A program made the position numbers and the translations under genes. From contig JAAHHJ010000009.1 of the NCBI GenBank assembly GCA_010692425.1, forward strand, positions 49,799 to 106,617: DNA of 56,819 nucleotides, given 5' to 3'. The DNA comes from Symploca sp. SIO3C6 (GTDB lineage Bacteria; Cyanobacteriota; Cyanobacteriia; Cyanobacteriales; Coleofasciculaceae). A model generated the notes under the pieces. The model was given only the letters and a program-made list of their open reading frames with translations, was not told the origin of the DNA and did not search any database. This document shows, in pieces, positions 37,222 to 47,118 of the stretch; positions within the stretch are counted from its first letter, which is position 1; every line of letters begins with the position of its first letter.

Positions 37222-37685
37222 CCTAGTAAAGCATCAAATGGATAATAACACTGGAATAGATCCCGTATCTCGCTCTACGGCAAGCCATAAAAGATGGTTG
37301 ACTAACTCTTGCTAAAAGTTATTTTGTATTTTGTAGTAGTTGAGCAACCTGCAAAATACAAATTTTTTATAAAAAATAATTAGTTTTTTGCTAAATTTTA
37401 CAATTTTTTCACAAGAAAGATTAATTTTTTACCAAAACAGCTTAATAATAGTGGATTAAACTATTTTTATCGCAACTATTAGTAAAGTTACAGAAAACTA
37501 AAAACTTACCCCTTGACAAAGCTGAAGGGGTAAGATTACACTCACGGCTTATTTTGCAATAGATTCAAGGTGGAAAGGAGGTAATAATTGCAGAAATTGT
37601 TCTAGTGAAATATCTACGTCAAATCGAAGATTATGACGGGAGACTTCTTGTCGGACAAGTTAAAACCCCTCTCAACCCTTAACCT
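37222..37685. other. intergenic region with terminator and a possible short coding remnant
   Basis: 464 bases. Besides the terminator at 37499-37534, there is AAAGGAGGT at 37574-37582 followed by a short plus-strand frame (KYLRQIEDYDGRLLVGQ..., ends 37681) without a good start codon. It may be a relic. Nothing else is recognised. Confidence 0.35.
37499..37534 (-). terminator. rho-independent terminator for the peptidoglycan-binding protein gene
   Basis: The arms CTTACCCCTT (37505-37514) and AAGGGGTAAG (37525-37534) form a perfect 10-bp stem with a 10-base loop. Reading the minus strand it is followed by TTTTTAGTTTT. It lies about 150 bases beyond the stop of the minus-strand gene at 37686. 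Confidence 0.8.
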
Positions 37686-38123
37686 TTAGTGATAGCGATG
37701 TCTGGAATAGAGTACCTCGCCCAACTTGCGCCAGGTATGCCAACCAACTACTCCATCAACAACTAAACCATTGCTGCGTTGGAATTCCATCACACCGTAG
37801 TAGGTATATCGGTCAAAATTGGCATTAAATCTGACAATGCGGAAACCGCACAGGAGCAAAAGTTGCTGTAGGAACCTGACGGCTTCGCCATTGTTGCCAG
37901 GATAAAGAACTGGCATTGTCACAGTGGTAATTGTGTCTAGAGTTAAGGATGGTGGGTTATAATTAGGAAACCTAGCCAGATCTTGAGCAGGTACAGCTTC
38001 TTGAGAGGGTATGCTCATATCTTGAGCAGGTACAGCTTCTTGAGTAGCCATGGGCTCTTGAGGGGATATCGGAGCTTGAGTAGACACGGGTTCTTGGATA
38101 GAGGCAGTTTCTTGATTAGACAT
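37686..38123 (-). CDS. peptidoglycan-binding-like domain protein with Gln/Pro/Ala repeats
   Basis: 145 residues. The first ~50 residues are low-complexity repeats (TQEAVPAQDMSIPSQEAVPAQD), encoded by near-identical DNA repeats at about 37978-38045. The C-terminal ~75 residues form a PG_binding_1 domain: VLYPGNNGEAVRFLQQLLLLCGF...FDRYTYYGVMEFQRSNGL-VVDGVVGWHTWRKLG. No signal peptide is evident. The domain usually targets peptidoglycan; here the location is uncertain. The repeat number may vary between strains. Confidence 0.8.
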   Translation of the reverse strand: MSNQETASIQEPVSTQAPISPQEPMATQEAVPAQDMSIPSQEAVPAQDLARFPNYNPPSLTLDTITTVTMPVLYPGNNGEAVRFLQQLLLLCGFRIVRFNANFDRYTYYGVMEFQRSNGLVVDGVVGWHTWRKLGEVLYSRHRYH

Positions 38124-38335
38124 GGTTGTTTAAGATTTAATTTTCGCTGTAGGTTTCTTAATTACTAATCAAGCCATGGTTATGGTTTGATTAGCCGGAG
38201 ACTGTGCCACTTTGGCAAGGTCTATATATGTCCACACCCCTTGAAGCTTGTTTTCCGTAAAAGGTAAGTTACCTTTTTGTGTGCGGTTGCCAAACCTGCC
38301 TATAGAGAAGGTATTTTTATGAAAGCGATCGCTTT

Positions 38336-39022
38336 TCAAATTTCTGGTTCAATTCCCGCTGCTCTGAGTTGTGCCGCTAATCTTTCTGCTCTTTCCGAAC
38401 CCCACAGCAAAATTTCTCCTTGATCATTCCACCACCTTAGCCAGTAACCTGTCCGATTTTCCCTAGTACCTTGCCATAGTCCTAGGAAAAGATTCATTTG
38501 TGCAATCCAGTAGCGGTTATTTGAATCAGGATTTGTGAGTTGATATTGTCCTAAACTATCTAATTTATAAACTTCCAATGCTCCTGTATCTGGTTCAAAA
38601 ATAACGTAGTTGGCAATCTTGAGGATGCGCTCGTAGAAAAACCACTTGCCTGGGGGATAGGTAGGTTTGTTGGAATATTCGCTTCCCTGTGTGTCGGAGA
38701 TAAATTCCATCACAATAACTGGAGTATCACCTTGGAGTTGAGGAGTATAGCTGCGTTTGATTTCTGCTCTTGACACTCGTAGATTGGTTATGTATGACCA
38801 ATCTGGAGCTTTTACGACTATCTTTTGATTAACAGTAGCGCAAATACCATAGTTGGTAGTGGCGAGAGTATTAGCTGGGAGCTTTCCGGCAATTTCTAGG
38901 CTTTCAGTTAAGGCCGCGGCAAGAGATGGCTGGTTGATATTGTCCACTGGCTCATCGTCTAAAACATAGTCATCCGGTAGCTTCTCCCAGGCAATGTCGT
39001 ATTTGGCAGTAGTGGCTAGCAT
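38336..39022 (-). CDS. Uma2 (DUF820) family protein
   Basis: 229 residues from the ATG at 39020-39022 (MLATTAKYDIAWEKLPDDYVL), the usual family start; a frame extension to 39061 is not conserved-looking. Family features are ALTESLEIAGKLPA, VIVMEFISDTQGSEYSN with the acidic catalytic-like position, WFFYERILKIANYVIFEP, and a C-terminal WLRWWNDQGEIL. It belongs to the nuclease-fold Uma2 group of unknown role. This is the second of three Uma2 genes in the window; it is not a recent duplicate of the others, sharing little identity. Confidence 0.8.
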   Translation of the reverse strand: MLATTAKYDIAWEKLPDDYVLDDEPVDNINQPSLAAALTESLEIAGKLPANTLATTNYGICATVNQKIVVKAPDWSYITNLRVSRAEIKRSYTPQLQGDTPVIVMEFISDTQGSEYSNKPTYPPGKWFFYERILKIANYVIFEPDTGALEVYKLDSLGQYQLTNPDSNNRYWIAQMNLFLGLWQGTRENRTGYWLRWWNDQGEILLWGSERAERLAAQLRAAGIEPEI

Positions 39023-39228
39023 GGTGGTGAAATTGCGCTTTCTTTGGAGGCTGTTCCGCAAAGGTATATTTACTTTAGCGCTTTGTCATGGATGATGAGT
39101 GTCTCAAAATTTATTTCTAAGTAGGTGATTAAGAAATCAAACTATAACTCCACCTCATCTGTTTCTTTAGGAACCAAGTGCATAAAAGGCTTAATGAAAT
39201 TTTCTACTTCTTCCTTGTAGGTTCTTGT

Positions 39229-40641
39229 TCATAAAGTAATAAATGCTTCTTTAACCCTTAATTCCGGAATTAGTCCGAGTCTCTTGCCAACCTGAGAATA
39301 TAAAAGATGTGGATCCCTATTTGTATTTCTAATACTACGAATAACATCTTTAATCTCAGTTTCCTTTTCGTAAGGTTTGAGTAGAGTAACAGCAAGCTCA
39401 CCAGATATGTCATCTATTTTTTCTAAAATTTTGTCATAAATAAATGATTCTGGGCTTTCTCCAGGTAAGCGAAAAATCTTTTTATCCGTAGAGTCTTGTT
39501 GCCTAGAATCTCCATCAACTATACAAATAGAAGGATTCTTAATACTTGGATTAAGGTTGTGATCTAGATGTACTCTAACTGCAGTTCCATCTCCCTCCAT
39601 ACTATGAATGCTGATTGCTTCCATAGTAATGTCATTAATAGAATGCAGAATGGATTTCACCCAAAGTCTGGCAAATTCATCCTCTACAAAAACAGTCAGT
39701 TTTGCTCTTATTTGTCCAGTTATGGCACGGAGAGAAGCGATATTAAGCTTACCTTGATAAAGACGACCGTTTGCAGCAACCCAAACTGCTTTCTTGGGTA
39801 AGGGTTTAAGAGCATCATTAGAGTGGGTTGTAAATAGTACCTGTATCTTTTTTCTAGTGGCAAGAGTTATAAGGTATTCGACCATTCTTACAGCTGCAAC
39901 TGGATGCAAACCGTTTTCTATCTCTTCAATGAGTACAAGAGAGTTTTCCTCTATCGACTCAAGCACTATAATCATTCTAATTACACTGGACTCGCCAGCA
40001 CCAAAGTGAAACTCTGAATAATTGCTACCTTCTTTCGTCTGTCCAGCTAGTAAACTGATCTTTCCTTTATCGTCCACTTTGATAAAAGAGAATTGAGAGA
40101 TATCCTTATCCAGAATAGAGGCAACTGAAGAATAAAATTGTTGGCTTAGAGCAAGAACACTATCTGAATTAACATCAAATTTTGAGGATATGCACCTTTT
40201 TAGTTCTGGACGTTCATTAGCTGGAACAGTACGAGAAACACCAAAAACCTTGACACATCTGTCTAAGCCATCACGATTCCATTTACGTCTGGTAAAGGTT
40301 GCAGTTCTGCGAGTTATATCATTTGATTTGACACTTCGATCTATGGCTTCATATTCAAACTTCCAGTTTTCCATACTTGAGTCAAACCGTCCACTTTTTG
40401 CAAAGAAAGTGGACGGTTTTATTGCTTTATAAGCACAGGCAGCAGCTCCTAAAACTGTAGTTTTACCTCCTCCATTTGGACCGAGCAAGGCAGTTACAGG
40501 GAAATCTAAACTAATCGTTCCTCTACAAAAAGCCCTGGCTTTTACCATATTTATTTTTAATAGATACTTACCGTAACTTTGATTAGTGACTTTTTCGAGT
40601 AAAGAATTTATCTCACTTTTTCTAATTTCACTTTGAAACAT
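39229..40641 (-). CDS. OLD-like ABC-class ATPase with TOPRIM-like C-terminus
   Basis: 470 residues. SMC/ABC-type ATPase: Walker A GPNGGGKTT (~54), signature-like FGAGESSVIRM (~218), Walker B LVLIEEIENGLHP (~235) and switch His in LFTTHSND (~270). The C-terminal ~150 residues have acidic motifs at VFVEDEFARLW and CIVDGDSR that fit a TOPRIM-type nuclease as in OLD-family proteins. Related ATPase-TOPRIM proteins act in phage defence (OLD, GajA, PtuA-like), but no partner gene (UvrD-like helicase, HNH) is adjacent, so a specific system cannot be named. Somewhat AT-richer than the clp genes. Confidence 0.75.
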   Translation of the reverse strand: MFQSEIRKSEINSLLEKVTNQSYGKYLLKINMVKARAFCRGTISLDFPVTALLGPNGGGKTTVLGAAACAYKAIKPSTFFAKSGRFDSSMENWKFEYEAIDRSVKSNDITRRTATFTRRKWNRDGLDRCVKVFGVSRTVPANERPELKRCISSKFDVNSDSVLALSQQFYSSVASILDKDISQFSFIKVDDKGKISLLAGQTKEGSNYSEFHFGAGESSVIRMIIVLESIEENSLVLIEEIENGLHPVAAVRMVEYLITLATRKKIQVLFTTHSNDALKPLPKKAVWVAANGRLYQGKLNIASLRAITGQIRAKLTVFVEDEFARLWVKSILHSINDITMEAISIHSMEGDGTAVRVHLDHNLNPSIKNPSICIVDGDSRQQDSTDKKIFRLPGESPESFIYDKILEKIDDISGELAVTLLKPYEKETEIKDVIRSIRNTNRDPHLLYSQVGKRLGLIPELRVKEAFITL

Positions 40642-40773
40642 TTAAATTTTCCTATAATTACTGAGATTTAGACGATAATCAGGCAACTACTACCTTCATC
40701 CTTTCTAGCAAAATTAAACTTATATGACAAAGTAAACTAGAAAGTATGTACCAACTAAGCTTGAAAGTAGGCT

Positions 40774-41361
40774 ATGAATGCCACAACAATCACCTTGCCA
40801 ACAACCCTCGAATTGAAAATTGACTTAACAGATGATCAGTTTTTCCAACTGTGTCAAAACAACCGCGATTATCGATTCGAGCGCACAGCAGTGAGAGAAT
40901 TAATAATTATGCCACCTACGGGCAGCGATACTGGTAGACGCAATATCAAAATTACTACCCAACTAGAAATCTGGAACTCTCAGAACAATCTAGGCATTGC
41001 TTTTGACTCTTCAAGTGGCTTCAAACTTCCCAATGGCGCAAATCGTTCCCCAGATGCTTCTTGGGTAAGTAGTGAGCGATGGGAAGCTTTAAATACTCAA
41101 CAACAGCAAGGATTTGCTCCACTTTGTCCTGACTTTGTAGTTGAGTTGCGCTCTCCTAGTGATGGGCTAACAAAATTACAGGATAAAATGCGGGAATACA
41201 TTGATAATGGTGCTAAATTGGGTTGGTTAATAGACACAAAAAACCAACGCGTCGAAATTTATCGCCCAGGTAAAGATGTCGAAATTCTCAACAATCCCGA
41301 AATTTTATTAGGGGAAGATGTGCTGCCTGGGTTTGCCTTGGATTTAGAACAGATTTTATGA
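40774..41361 (+). CDS. Uma2 (DUF820) family protein
   Basis: 195 residues, classic short Uma2: LTDDQFFQLCQNNRDYRFERTAVRELIIMPP, then GFKLPNGANRSPDASWVSSERW, FVVELRSPSDGLTKLQDKMREYIDNGAKLGWLID, and VEIYRPG. The PD...E...K-like catalytic trio of the restriction-endonuclease fold (SPDASW, VVELRS, KLQDKM) is intact. Its last ~100 bases are overlapped on the other strand by the open tail of a TnpB fragment; that tail is only antisense of this gene. Divergent from the OLD-like ATPase gene. Confidence 0.9.
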   Translation: MNATTITLPTTLELKIDLTDDQFFQLCQNNRDYRFERTAVRELIIMPPTGSDTGRRNIKITTQLEIWNSQNNLGIAFDSSSGFKLPNGANRSPDASWVSSERWEALNTQQQQGFAPLCPDFVVELRSPSDGLTKLQDKMREYIDNGAKLGWLIDTKNQRVEIYRPGKDVEILNNPEILLGEDVLPGFALDLEQIL

Positions 41362-41374
41362 AGTGTCTTGCTAA

Positions 41375-41723
41375 CTAAAGTACAGTCCAAGTAAGCCCAG
41401 CCGCTGTAATTGCGTAATGACTTGAATTTGGGGCGTTTCCTTAAGCCTTTGAAAAAAGCTTGAAAAGCTAAATTAACTCGCTTTAAAGTTGCCTGTAAAG
41501 CTTGAGAACCTAAGACAGCAAACTCAGGGTTATTTTTCTTGAATTGGGGTAATTTGTTTTGCTGGTCAAAGTATTTTAGACTTTTCCCTTCTGTTTCCCA
41601 TGCATGTTTACGACCAGCTAGACAAGCATTATAGATGTACTGATGCAAACGTCTGGCTTTGAATAATTGCCGCTGCTGACTTTGGTTGGGGTACAGTCGA
41701 AATGTTTGTCTTAATGTCGTCAC
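41375..41723 (-). pseudogene. 5' fragment of an IS200/IS605-type tnpB
   Basis: About 115 residues of TnpB N-terminus: TFRLYPNQSQQRQLFKARRLHQYIYNACLAGRKHAW...LPQFKKNNPEFAVLGSQALQATLKRVNLAFQAFFKGLRKRPKFKS. Homology stops near YSGWAYLD, just beyond the Uma2 stop codon. The rest of the gene, including the RuvC-like catalytic domain, zinc finger and the 3' omega-RNA region, is missing. The frame continues by chance to 41259. It is a dead RNA-guided nuclease relic. Confidence 0.85.
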
Positions 41724-41775
41724 AATTGCATCACCTCCTTTAACATTTTACCTCATATTTATTGCCAAGAGATTG

Positions 41776-41848
41776 GTAAAATAGGTGGTATTGAACTACC
41801 TACTTTACCCTGAATTCCATCCCCACCGTTTAGACGGATGGGGAATTC
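41776..41848. repeat. two adjacent long hairpins upstream of the tnpB fragment
   Basis: The first has arms 41776-41789 and 41795-41808 (14 positions, two mismatches, loop ATTGA). The second spans 41812-41848, with outer GAATTCC/GGAATTC and inner CCGT-TTAG-ACGG. Imperfect subterminal hairpins of this kind mark ends of IS200/IS605 elements, which are processed by TnpA. Here they would be the surviving left end of the element carrying the tnpB fragment. Confidence 0.5.
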
Positions 41849-41889
41849 CGCAGTTTTGTTAAAGAGGATGTCAAAGCTGATTATGTGGC

Positions 41890-41922
41890 AAAATAAAAAC
41901 GGTGAGGAAGTTTCCCCACCGT
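41890..41922 (-). terminator. rho-independent terminator of clpC
   Basis: On the minus strand, ACGGTGGGGAA...TTCCTCACCGT (11-bp stem with one mismatch) is followed by TTTTTATTTT. It lies about 35 bases beyond the clpC stop codon. Confidence 0.88.
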
Positions 41923-41958
41923 GCGTGTTGCTAAATTTAATAGTGACTAGCAATGTAT

Positions 41959-44430
41959 CTAATTTTCAGCAGCTTGAGGCAATAGTTCCCGCTCTTCACC
42001 AGGTACAACTTTGACATTGCCTTCGTCGTCAACATCGACAAGTGCTGTGTCTCCGTCCTTGGTGCGTCCAGAGAGAATTTCCTCAGCTAGCACATCTTCT
42101 AACAAGCGCATGATTGCTCTACGAAGAGGACGTGCACCATAGCTGGGGTTGTAACCCTCTTCCACTAAACGCTCCTTGAAGCGATCAGTAACTTCGAGAG
42201 TGATACCCTGTTCTACAAGACGTCCGAATACCTCTTTGAGTAAAATTTCGGCGATATCCTTGACCTCTTCCTTAGTCAACTGGCGGAAGACGATAATCTC
42301 ATCTAAGCGGTTGAGGAACTCTGGGCGGAAATACTGCTTAAGTTCTTCATTAACCAGTGAGCGAATGCGGTTGTACTGGGATTCGGCGACATCTTCGCTG
42401 AACTCAAAGCCAATACCGCCACCACCTTTCTCAATTACCTTAGAACCGATGTTCGAGGTCATGATCAGCAGCGTATTCTTGAAGTCTACTGTCCTGCCCT
42501 TGGCATCAGTTAGACGCCCGTCTTCAAGGATTTGCAACAGCATGTTGAAGACGTCGGGATGAGCTTTTTCAATTTCATCGAAGAGTACTACAGTATAAGG
42601 ACGACGGCGTACTGCTTCTGTTAGCTGACCACCTTCGTTGTAGCCCACATATCCTGGAGGCGAACCAATCAGCTTGCTGACGGTGTGACGCTCCATGTAT
42701 TCCGACATATCTAGGCGAATCATTGCTTCTTCAGAACCGAAGAAGTAAGCTGCTAAAGACTTCGCCAATTCTGTCTTACCAACACCAGTAGGTCCAGAGA
42801 AGATAAAACTAGCAATGGGTCGATTAGGACTCTTTAAGCCTACTCTCGCCCGACGAATCGCCCGCGAGACTGCCTTAACAGCTTCTTCCTGACCAATCAA
42901 ACGTTGGTGCAGGGTATCTTCCATATGCAGTAGTTTTTCAGACTCAGACTCGGTGAGTTTGTTAACCGGAACCCCAGTCCAGGAAGCTACAATGTGAGCG
43001 ATGTCTTCCTCATCAACCTGTGGTGAGGTATCTTGACTTTCGCTCTCTGACTTCTTATTTTGAGCAAGGGCGCGAATTTCTGCCTTGATTTCCATTTCGC
43101 GATCGCGCAGTTCTCCAGCCCGGTCAAAATCCTGGGAACGCACGGCATCGTCCTTATCCTTAAGAACTTGACGCAGTTCTTTATCCAACTCCTTAGCTGC
43201 TGGTGGCAGTTGCGAGTTAAGCAGGCGCACACGGCTTCCTGCCTCGTCAATCAGGTCGATTGCCTTATCCGGTAGATAACGGTCTGAAATATAGCGGTCT
43301 GAAAGCTTTGCTGCTGCTTCCAAAGCTTCATCCAAAATTTTCAGTTTGTGATGTTGCTCGTAGCGTTCGCGCAAACCAAAGAGAATTTCAATAGTTTCTT
43401 CTACTGAAGGTTCGCCCACCATCACTGGCTGAAAGCGTCGTTCAAGGGCGGCATCCCGTTCGATATGCTTGCGGTACTCATCGAGGGTGGTAGCACCAAT
43501 GCACTGCAATTCACCCCTGGCCAAAGCTGGCTTAAGAATGTTGGCAGCATCAATAGCACCTTCAGCAGCACCAGCACCAATTAGAGTGTGGACTTCGTCT
43601 ATAACTAGGATTACATTCCCAGCCTGACGAATTTCGTCCATAATTTTCTTGAGGCGCTCTTCAAACTCACCCCGGTACTTAGTGCCAGCAACTAGCAAAC
43701 CAATATCAAGAGTAACAACCCGTTTTTCTTCAAGAATGTCGGGTATATCGTTATTAGCAATACGCTGGGCTAATCCTTCGGCGATCGCTGTTTTACCAAC
43801 CCCTGGTTCTCCAATCAAGACTGGGTTGTTCTTAGTACGGCGTCCCAAAATCTGGATCACCCTTTCTATTTCTTTGGTTCGTCCCACCACTGGGTCTAGC
43901 TTGCCTTCCCCAGCCATGACAGTCAGGTTCGAGCCAAATTCATCTAATGTTGGAGTTTTGGTGCGACCCTGAGAAGAACCTGTGGTGACTTCTGCTGTTT
44001 CACCTAGCATCCGAATCACTTGGGTTCTGACTTTCGACAGGTCTACTCCCAGGTTTTCTAAAACTCTAGCAGCAACCCCTTCCCCTTCCCGGATTAAGCC
44101 CAGCAGCAAATGTTCCGTGCCGATGTAGTTATGCCCCAGTTGGCGAGCTTCTTCTAGGGATAATTCTAGAACTCGCTTAGCTCTTGGGGTAAACGGAATT
44201 TCTACCGCCACAAACCCAGAGCCTCTGCCAATGATTTTTTCTACTTCAATCCGTGCGTCTTTAAGATTGACACCCATTGACTTGAGTACTTTGGCTGCGA
44301 CGCCAGTTCCTTCCCCAATCAGACCCAGGAGGATTTGCTCCGTGCCGACAAAGTTGTGCCCCAGGCGACGTGCCTCTTCCTGGGCCAGCATAATCACCTT
44401 AATGGCTTTTTCTGTAAAGCGTTCAAACAT
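41959..44430 (-). CDS. clpC: ATP-dependent Clp protease ATPase ClpC
   Basis: 823-residue Hsp100 unfoldase that feeds substrates to the ClpP/ClpR protease and is essential in cyanobacteria. Order: double ClpN domain ([32 protein letters not shown]), AAA1 with [13 protein letters not shown], a short middle domain containing a UVR motif ([18 protein letters not shown]), and AAA2 with [13 protein letters not shown]. The VGFLxxG-type ClpP-docking region is probably GGGIGFEF. The UVR domain and short M region separate it from ClpB at 7616. The tail is AAEN. Confidence 0.96.
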   Translation of the reverse strand: MFERFTEKAIKVIMLAQEEARRLGHNFVGTEQILLGLIGEGTGVAAKVLKSMGVNLKDARIEVEKIIGRGSGFVAVEIPFTPRAKRVLELSLEEARQLGHNYIGTEHLLLGLIREGEGVAARVLENLGVDLSKVRTQVIRMLGETAEVTTGSSQGRTKTPTLDEFGSNLTVMAGEGKLDPVVGRTKEIERVIQILGRRTKNNPVLIGEPGVGKTAIAEGLAQRIANNDIPDILEEKRVVTLDIGLLVAGTKYRGEFEERLKKIMDEIRQAGNVILVIDEVHTLIGAGAAEGAIDAANILKPALARGELQCIGATTLDEYRKHIERDAALERRFQPVMVGEPSVEETIEILFGLRERYEQHHKLKILDEALEAAAKLSDRYISDRYLPDKAIDLIDEAGSRVRLLNSQLPPAAKELDKELRQVLKDKDDAVRSQDFDRAGELRDREMEIKAEIRALAQNKKSESESQDTSPQVDEEDIAHIVASWTGVPVNKLTESESEKLLHMEDTLHQRLIGQEEAVKAVSRAIRRARVGLKSPNRPIASFIFSGPTGVGKTELAKSLAAYFFGSEEAMIRLDMSEYMERHTVSKLIGSPPGYVGYNEGGQLTEAVRRRPYTVVLFDEIEKAHPDVFNMLLQILEDGRLTDAKGRTVDFKNTLLIMTSNIGSKVIEKGGGGIGFEFSEDVAESQYNRIRSLVNEELKQYFRPEFLNRLDEIIVFRQLTKEEVKDIAEILLKEVFGRLVEQGITLEVTDRFKERLVEEGYNPSYGARPLRRAIMRLLEDVLAEEILSGRTKDGDTALVDVDDEGNVKVVPGEERELLPQAAEN

Positions 44431-44620
44431 GGCGTATTTCCATCACCTGCTGCGTGCCCGTGTACGCTGATTCTAGCATAGGGTACTCTCTTGGGTGTTA
44501 TCTTAACCCCCACTGATCCCATTGATATTGGTGTGGATTACCGCTCTCTAAGTTAAGAGTACAGACACCTCACGAGCGAAGCTATCTGCCTGAGACGGCT
44601 GCCTTTGAAGCCTTACGGCA

Positions 44621-45289
44621 TTATCTTAAACCAAGAAGTGACAATTGCCAGCCCCGACTAGCCAAATTAGATACAGCACATAGGTAAAACTTGGTCAACA
44701 TTTCCTCAAATTCCAGTGTTTGTAAACCACTACGCCAGAGAATCAGAGCATCTTCACCCGTATCTTGGTAATAGCCTCGGCGTCGCCCAGCTTCAGTGAA
44801 GCCAAATTTCTGGTAAAGCGACAGTGCCGCCTGATTAGATGGTCTTGCCTCCAAGGTGGCACGCTCTAAGTTGTGTCTGATCGCATCTTTTAGTAAGGCA
44901 GACAGTAATAACTTACCTAATCCCTGACGCTGATAGTTCGGATGTATTGCCACAATTGTGATGTGTGCCTCTTCTAGAATTGACCAGAAACACCCTAAAC
45001 CGATAAGGTGATGGGTAACATAGCAGCCTTGGGATATGGATGGGGAAAATACACCGTAGCTAGGCTCTAACTCTATTTCTAGCTTAGTTCCTTGTGGGTT
45101 GATTTGGGAACTTCCTAGTTCATTTTCTACCCCTCGACTTACTTCTAAAACCAGCAATTGACTGTTGGGACTATCTAACTCTCGCTCGTAACCGGACTTT
45201 GTCCAAAGTCCACCAAAACAAAGCTTGTCCAGTTCAACTGCTGCACTTAAGTTTTTCCTGGTTAGAGGCTTAAGTTCTAAAACAATCAT
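44621..45289 (-). CDS. rimI: ribosomal protein S18-alanine N-acetyltransferase RimI-like
   Basis: 222 residues, GNAT fold. Acetyl-CoA loop is IHPNYQRQGLGKLLLSALL, followed by ERATLEARPSNQAALSLYQKFGFTEAGRRRGYYQ, the RimI signature. A segment of about 35 residues (ENELGSSQINPQGTKLEIELEP...) inserted before LIGLGCFWSILEEAHITIVAI makes it longer than E. coli RimI, as usual in cyanobacteria. Predicted to acetylate the N-terminus of S18 or other proteins. Confidence 0.85.
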   Translation of the reverse strand: MIVLELKPLTRKNLSAAVELDKLCFGGLWTKSGYERELDSPNSQLLVLEVSRGVENELGSSQINPQGTKLEIELEPSYGVFSPSISQGCYVTHHLIGLGCFWSILEEAHITIVAIHPNYQRQGLGKLLLSALLKDAIRHNLERATLEARPSNQAALSLYQKFGFTEAGRRRGYYQDTGEDALILWRSGLQTLEFEEMLTKFYLCAVSNLASRGWQLSLLGLR

Positions 45290-45502
45290 GGAGATACTCT
45301 TAGCAACCCTCGCTACTTTAAAAAGTCTCAGATCAGACTAAGGGGAGTTGGTGAATAAAAGTCTCAGCCTGGATGGAGAAATCCCTTCGGGTAAGTTCTC
45401 TGGATGATTTAAGAATCCCTCTTTGTTCTAAGAGGGAGAGTCTCAACTAGATACAATCTCAACTATTGGCTAAAACTAAACTAGGGACAGTAACTTAAAT
45501 TT

Positions 45503-46921
45503 ATGCTATCGACTCCTCCGAGTGCGGTTCAAAATTCTGGACTTCAATATCTACCATTACCTACCACTTCTCAAGCGAGCCCTTCGCCTAACCAGCAACT
45601 GTTGCCTCTGACAGCTAAGGTTAACAGCAATGACTGCCTAGAAATTGGTGGCTGTGATCTAAGCAAACTGGTAAAGCAATTTGGTTCTCCTCTTTATATT
45701 TTGGACGAAGTAACCCTACGAACTGCTTGCCGTCAGTATCGTGATGCCTTGGCTCGCTATTACCAGGGAGAATCTCTGGTATTATATGCCTCTAAAGCCT
45801 GGAGTTGTTTAGCTGTTTGTGCGATCGCCTCCTCTGAAGGTTTAGGTATAGATGTTGTTTCTGGTGGAGAGCTCTACACAGCACTAGAAGCTGGAGTAGA
45901 TGCCAACAAAATCTATTTCCACGGTAATAACAAATCTACAGATGAACTAGAGCTAGCCTTTAAGTGTGGCTGCACCATCGTCGTGGATAACTGGCTAGAG
46001 TTACGTACCCTAGTTTCTCTAGCACCTCAACAACAGTCTCAAAACCAAGGTATCCGGATTATGATCCGGCTAACCCCAGGCATTGAGTGCCACACCCACG
46101 AATACATTCGCACCGGGCACCTAGATAGCAAATTCGGCTTTGATCCTAATGACTTAGAAGAAGTCTTCGCTTTTATTAGCCAAAATCCAATCTTCGATTG
46201 TATAGGTTTACATGCTCACATTGGTTCACAAATTTTTGAGATCCAACCACACCAAGACCTTGCCACTGTCTTAGTAGATTGCCTGATTAAGGCTCATCGT
46301 TACGATTTGCCAATTCAAGAACTCAATGTTGGTGGTGGCCTAGGCATTTGCTATACTCAATCAGATGACCCTCCCAGTATTGACAATTGGGTACAAAATG
46401 TATGTTCAGCGATGATTGATGCCTGCAAGCAACAGCAGATACCCCTACCCAAACTGCTGTGCGAACCAGGGCGTTCAATAATAGGTTCTGCTTGCGTTAC
46501 AGCCTATACCCTAGGTAGCTCTAAGGTAATTCCTCAAATGCGGACTTACCTGGCTGTTGATGGTGGCATGTCAGATAATCCGCGCCCGATTACTTATCAG
46601 TCTGTCTATAGAGCTGTTGTTGCTAATCGCATGTCAGCTCCTCTTACGGAAACTCTGACCATTGCTGGTAAACACTGCGAATCCGGAGATATTTTGCTCC
46701 AGCAAGCTCAGTTGCCCCAGACTGAGCCAGGAGATATCCTTGTTGTTATGAGTACTGGTGCTTACAATTACAGCATGGCTTCCAATTACAATCGCCTGCC
46801 CCGACCAGCAACTGTACTAGTAAATCAGGGAGAAGTCCAAATGATTGTCAGGCGAGAGACCTACCAAGACTTGATGCGTTTAGATCTTTTGCCTGCGGGA
46901 CTAGCTCCTGCCAAAGATTAA
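45503..46921 (+). CDS. lysA: diaminopimelate decarboxylase
   Basis: 472-residue PLP enzyme that converts meso-diaminopimelate to lysine, the last step of lysine synthesis. The PLP lysine is in VLYASKAWSC; GGGLGICYT, LCEPGRSIIG and the C-terminal CESGD and SNYNRLPRP motifs are all present. The N-terminal ~45 residues are variable. The upstream gap (45290-45502) holds a hairpin TCCCTCT...AGAGGGA near 45414-45435 that could attenuate or insulate transcription; I see no lysine riboswitch. First of a co-directional lysA, cdaA, uppS group. Confidence 0.95.
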   Translation: MLSTPPSAVQNSGLQYLPLPTTSQASPSPNQQLLPLTAKVNSNDCLEIGGCDLSKLVKQFGSPLYILDEVTLRTACRQYRDALARYYQGESLVLYASKAWSCLAVCAIASSEGLGIDVVSGGELYTALEAGVDANKIYFHGNNKSTDELELAFKCGCTIVVDNWLELRTLVSLAPQQQSQNQGIRIMIRLTPGIECHTHEYIRTGHLDSKFGFDPNDLEEVFAFISQNPIFDCIGLHAHIGSQIFEIQPHQDLATVLVDCLIKAHRYDLPIQELNVGGGLGICYTQSDDPPSIDNWVQNVCSAMIDACKQQQIPLPKLLCEPGRSIIGSACVTAYTLGSSKVIPQMRTYLAVDGGMSDNPRPITYQSVYRAVVANRMSAPLTETLTIAGKHCESGDILLQQAQLPQTEPGDILVVMSTGAYNYSMASNYNRLPRPATVLVNQGEVQMIVRRETYQDLMRLDLLPAGLAPAKD

Positions 46922-47118
46922 CTTTGAGCTAACGCTAACTAGCCTAAGCTTGAGTTGATTTAGTGGCAGTTATTTCCCAGTGTCAGTGTGGCAATCGTCA
47001 GCCAGTGCGGTGATAATTGCAGACATTTAATAGCTAAAGGCTAACAATTAATCGCCAAGCTTCGGCTAAGATCAAGCCAGAGTCAAGCATCCCAATAGCT
47101 AACCTTTTGTGAAGTTCA

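Noticed and set aside
37604-37681. Short frame after AAAGGAGGT as a small protein gene
   Set aside because: The only near start codons are GTG too far from the ribosome-binding site or an ATT; 20-30 codons with no known match is not enough.
41259-41374. C-terminal part of the tnpB-fragment frame overlapping the Uma2 gene
   Set aside because: TnpB similarity ends before the Uma2 stop codon; the remaining codons are antisense of Uma2 and only happen to lack stops.
45370-45440. Lysine riboswitch upstream of lysA
   Set aside because: Only small hairpins (CCCTTCGGG and TCCCTCT...AGAGGGA) are seen; none of the conserved L-box core is recognisable and the region is too short.
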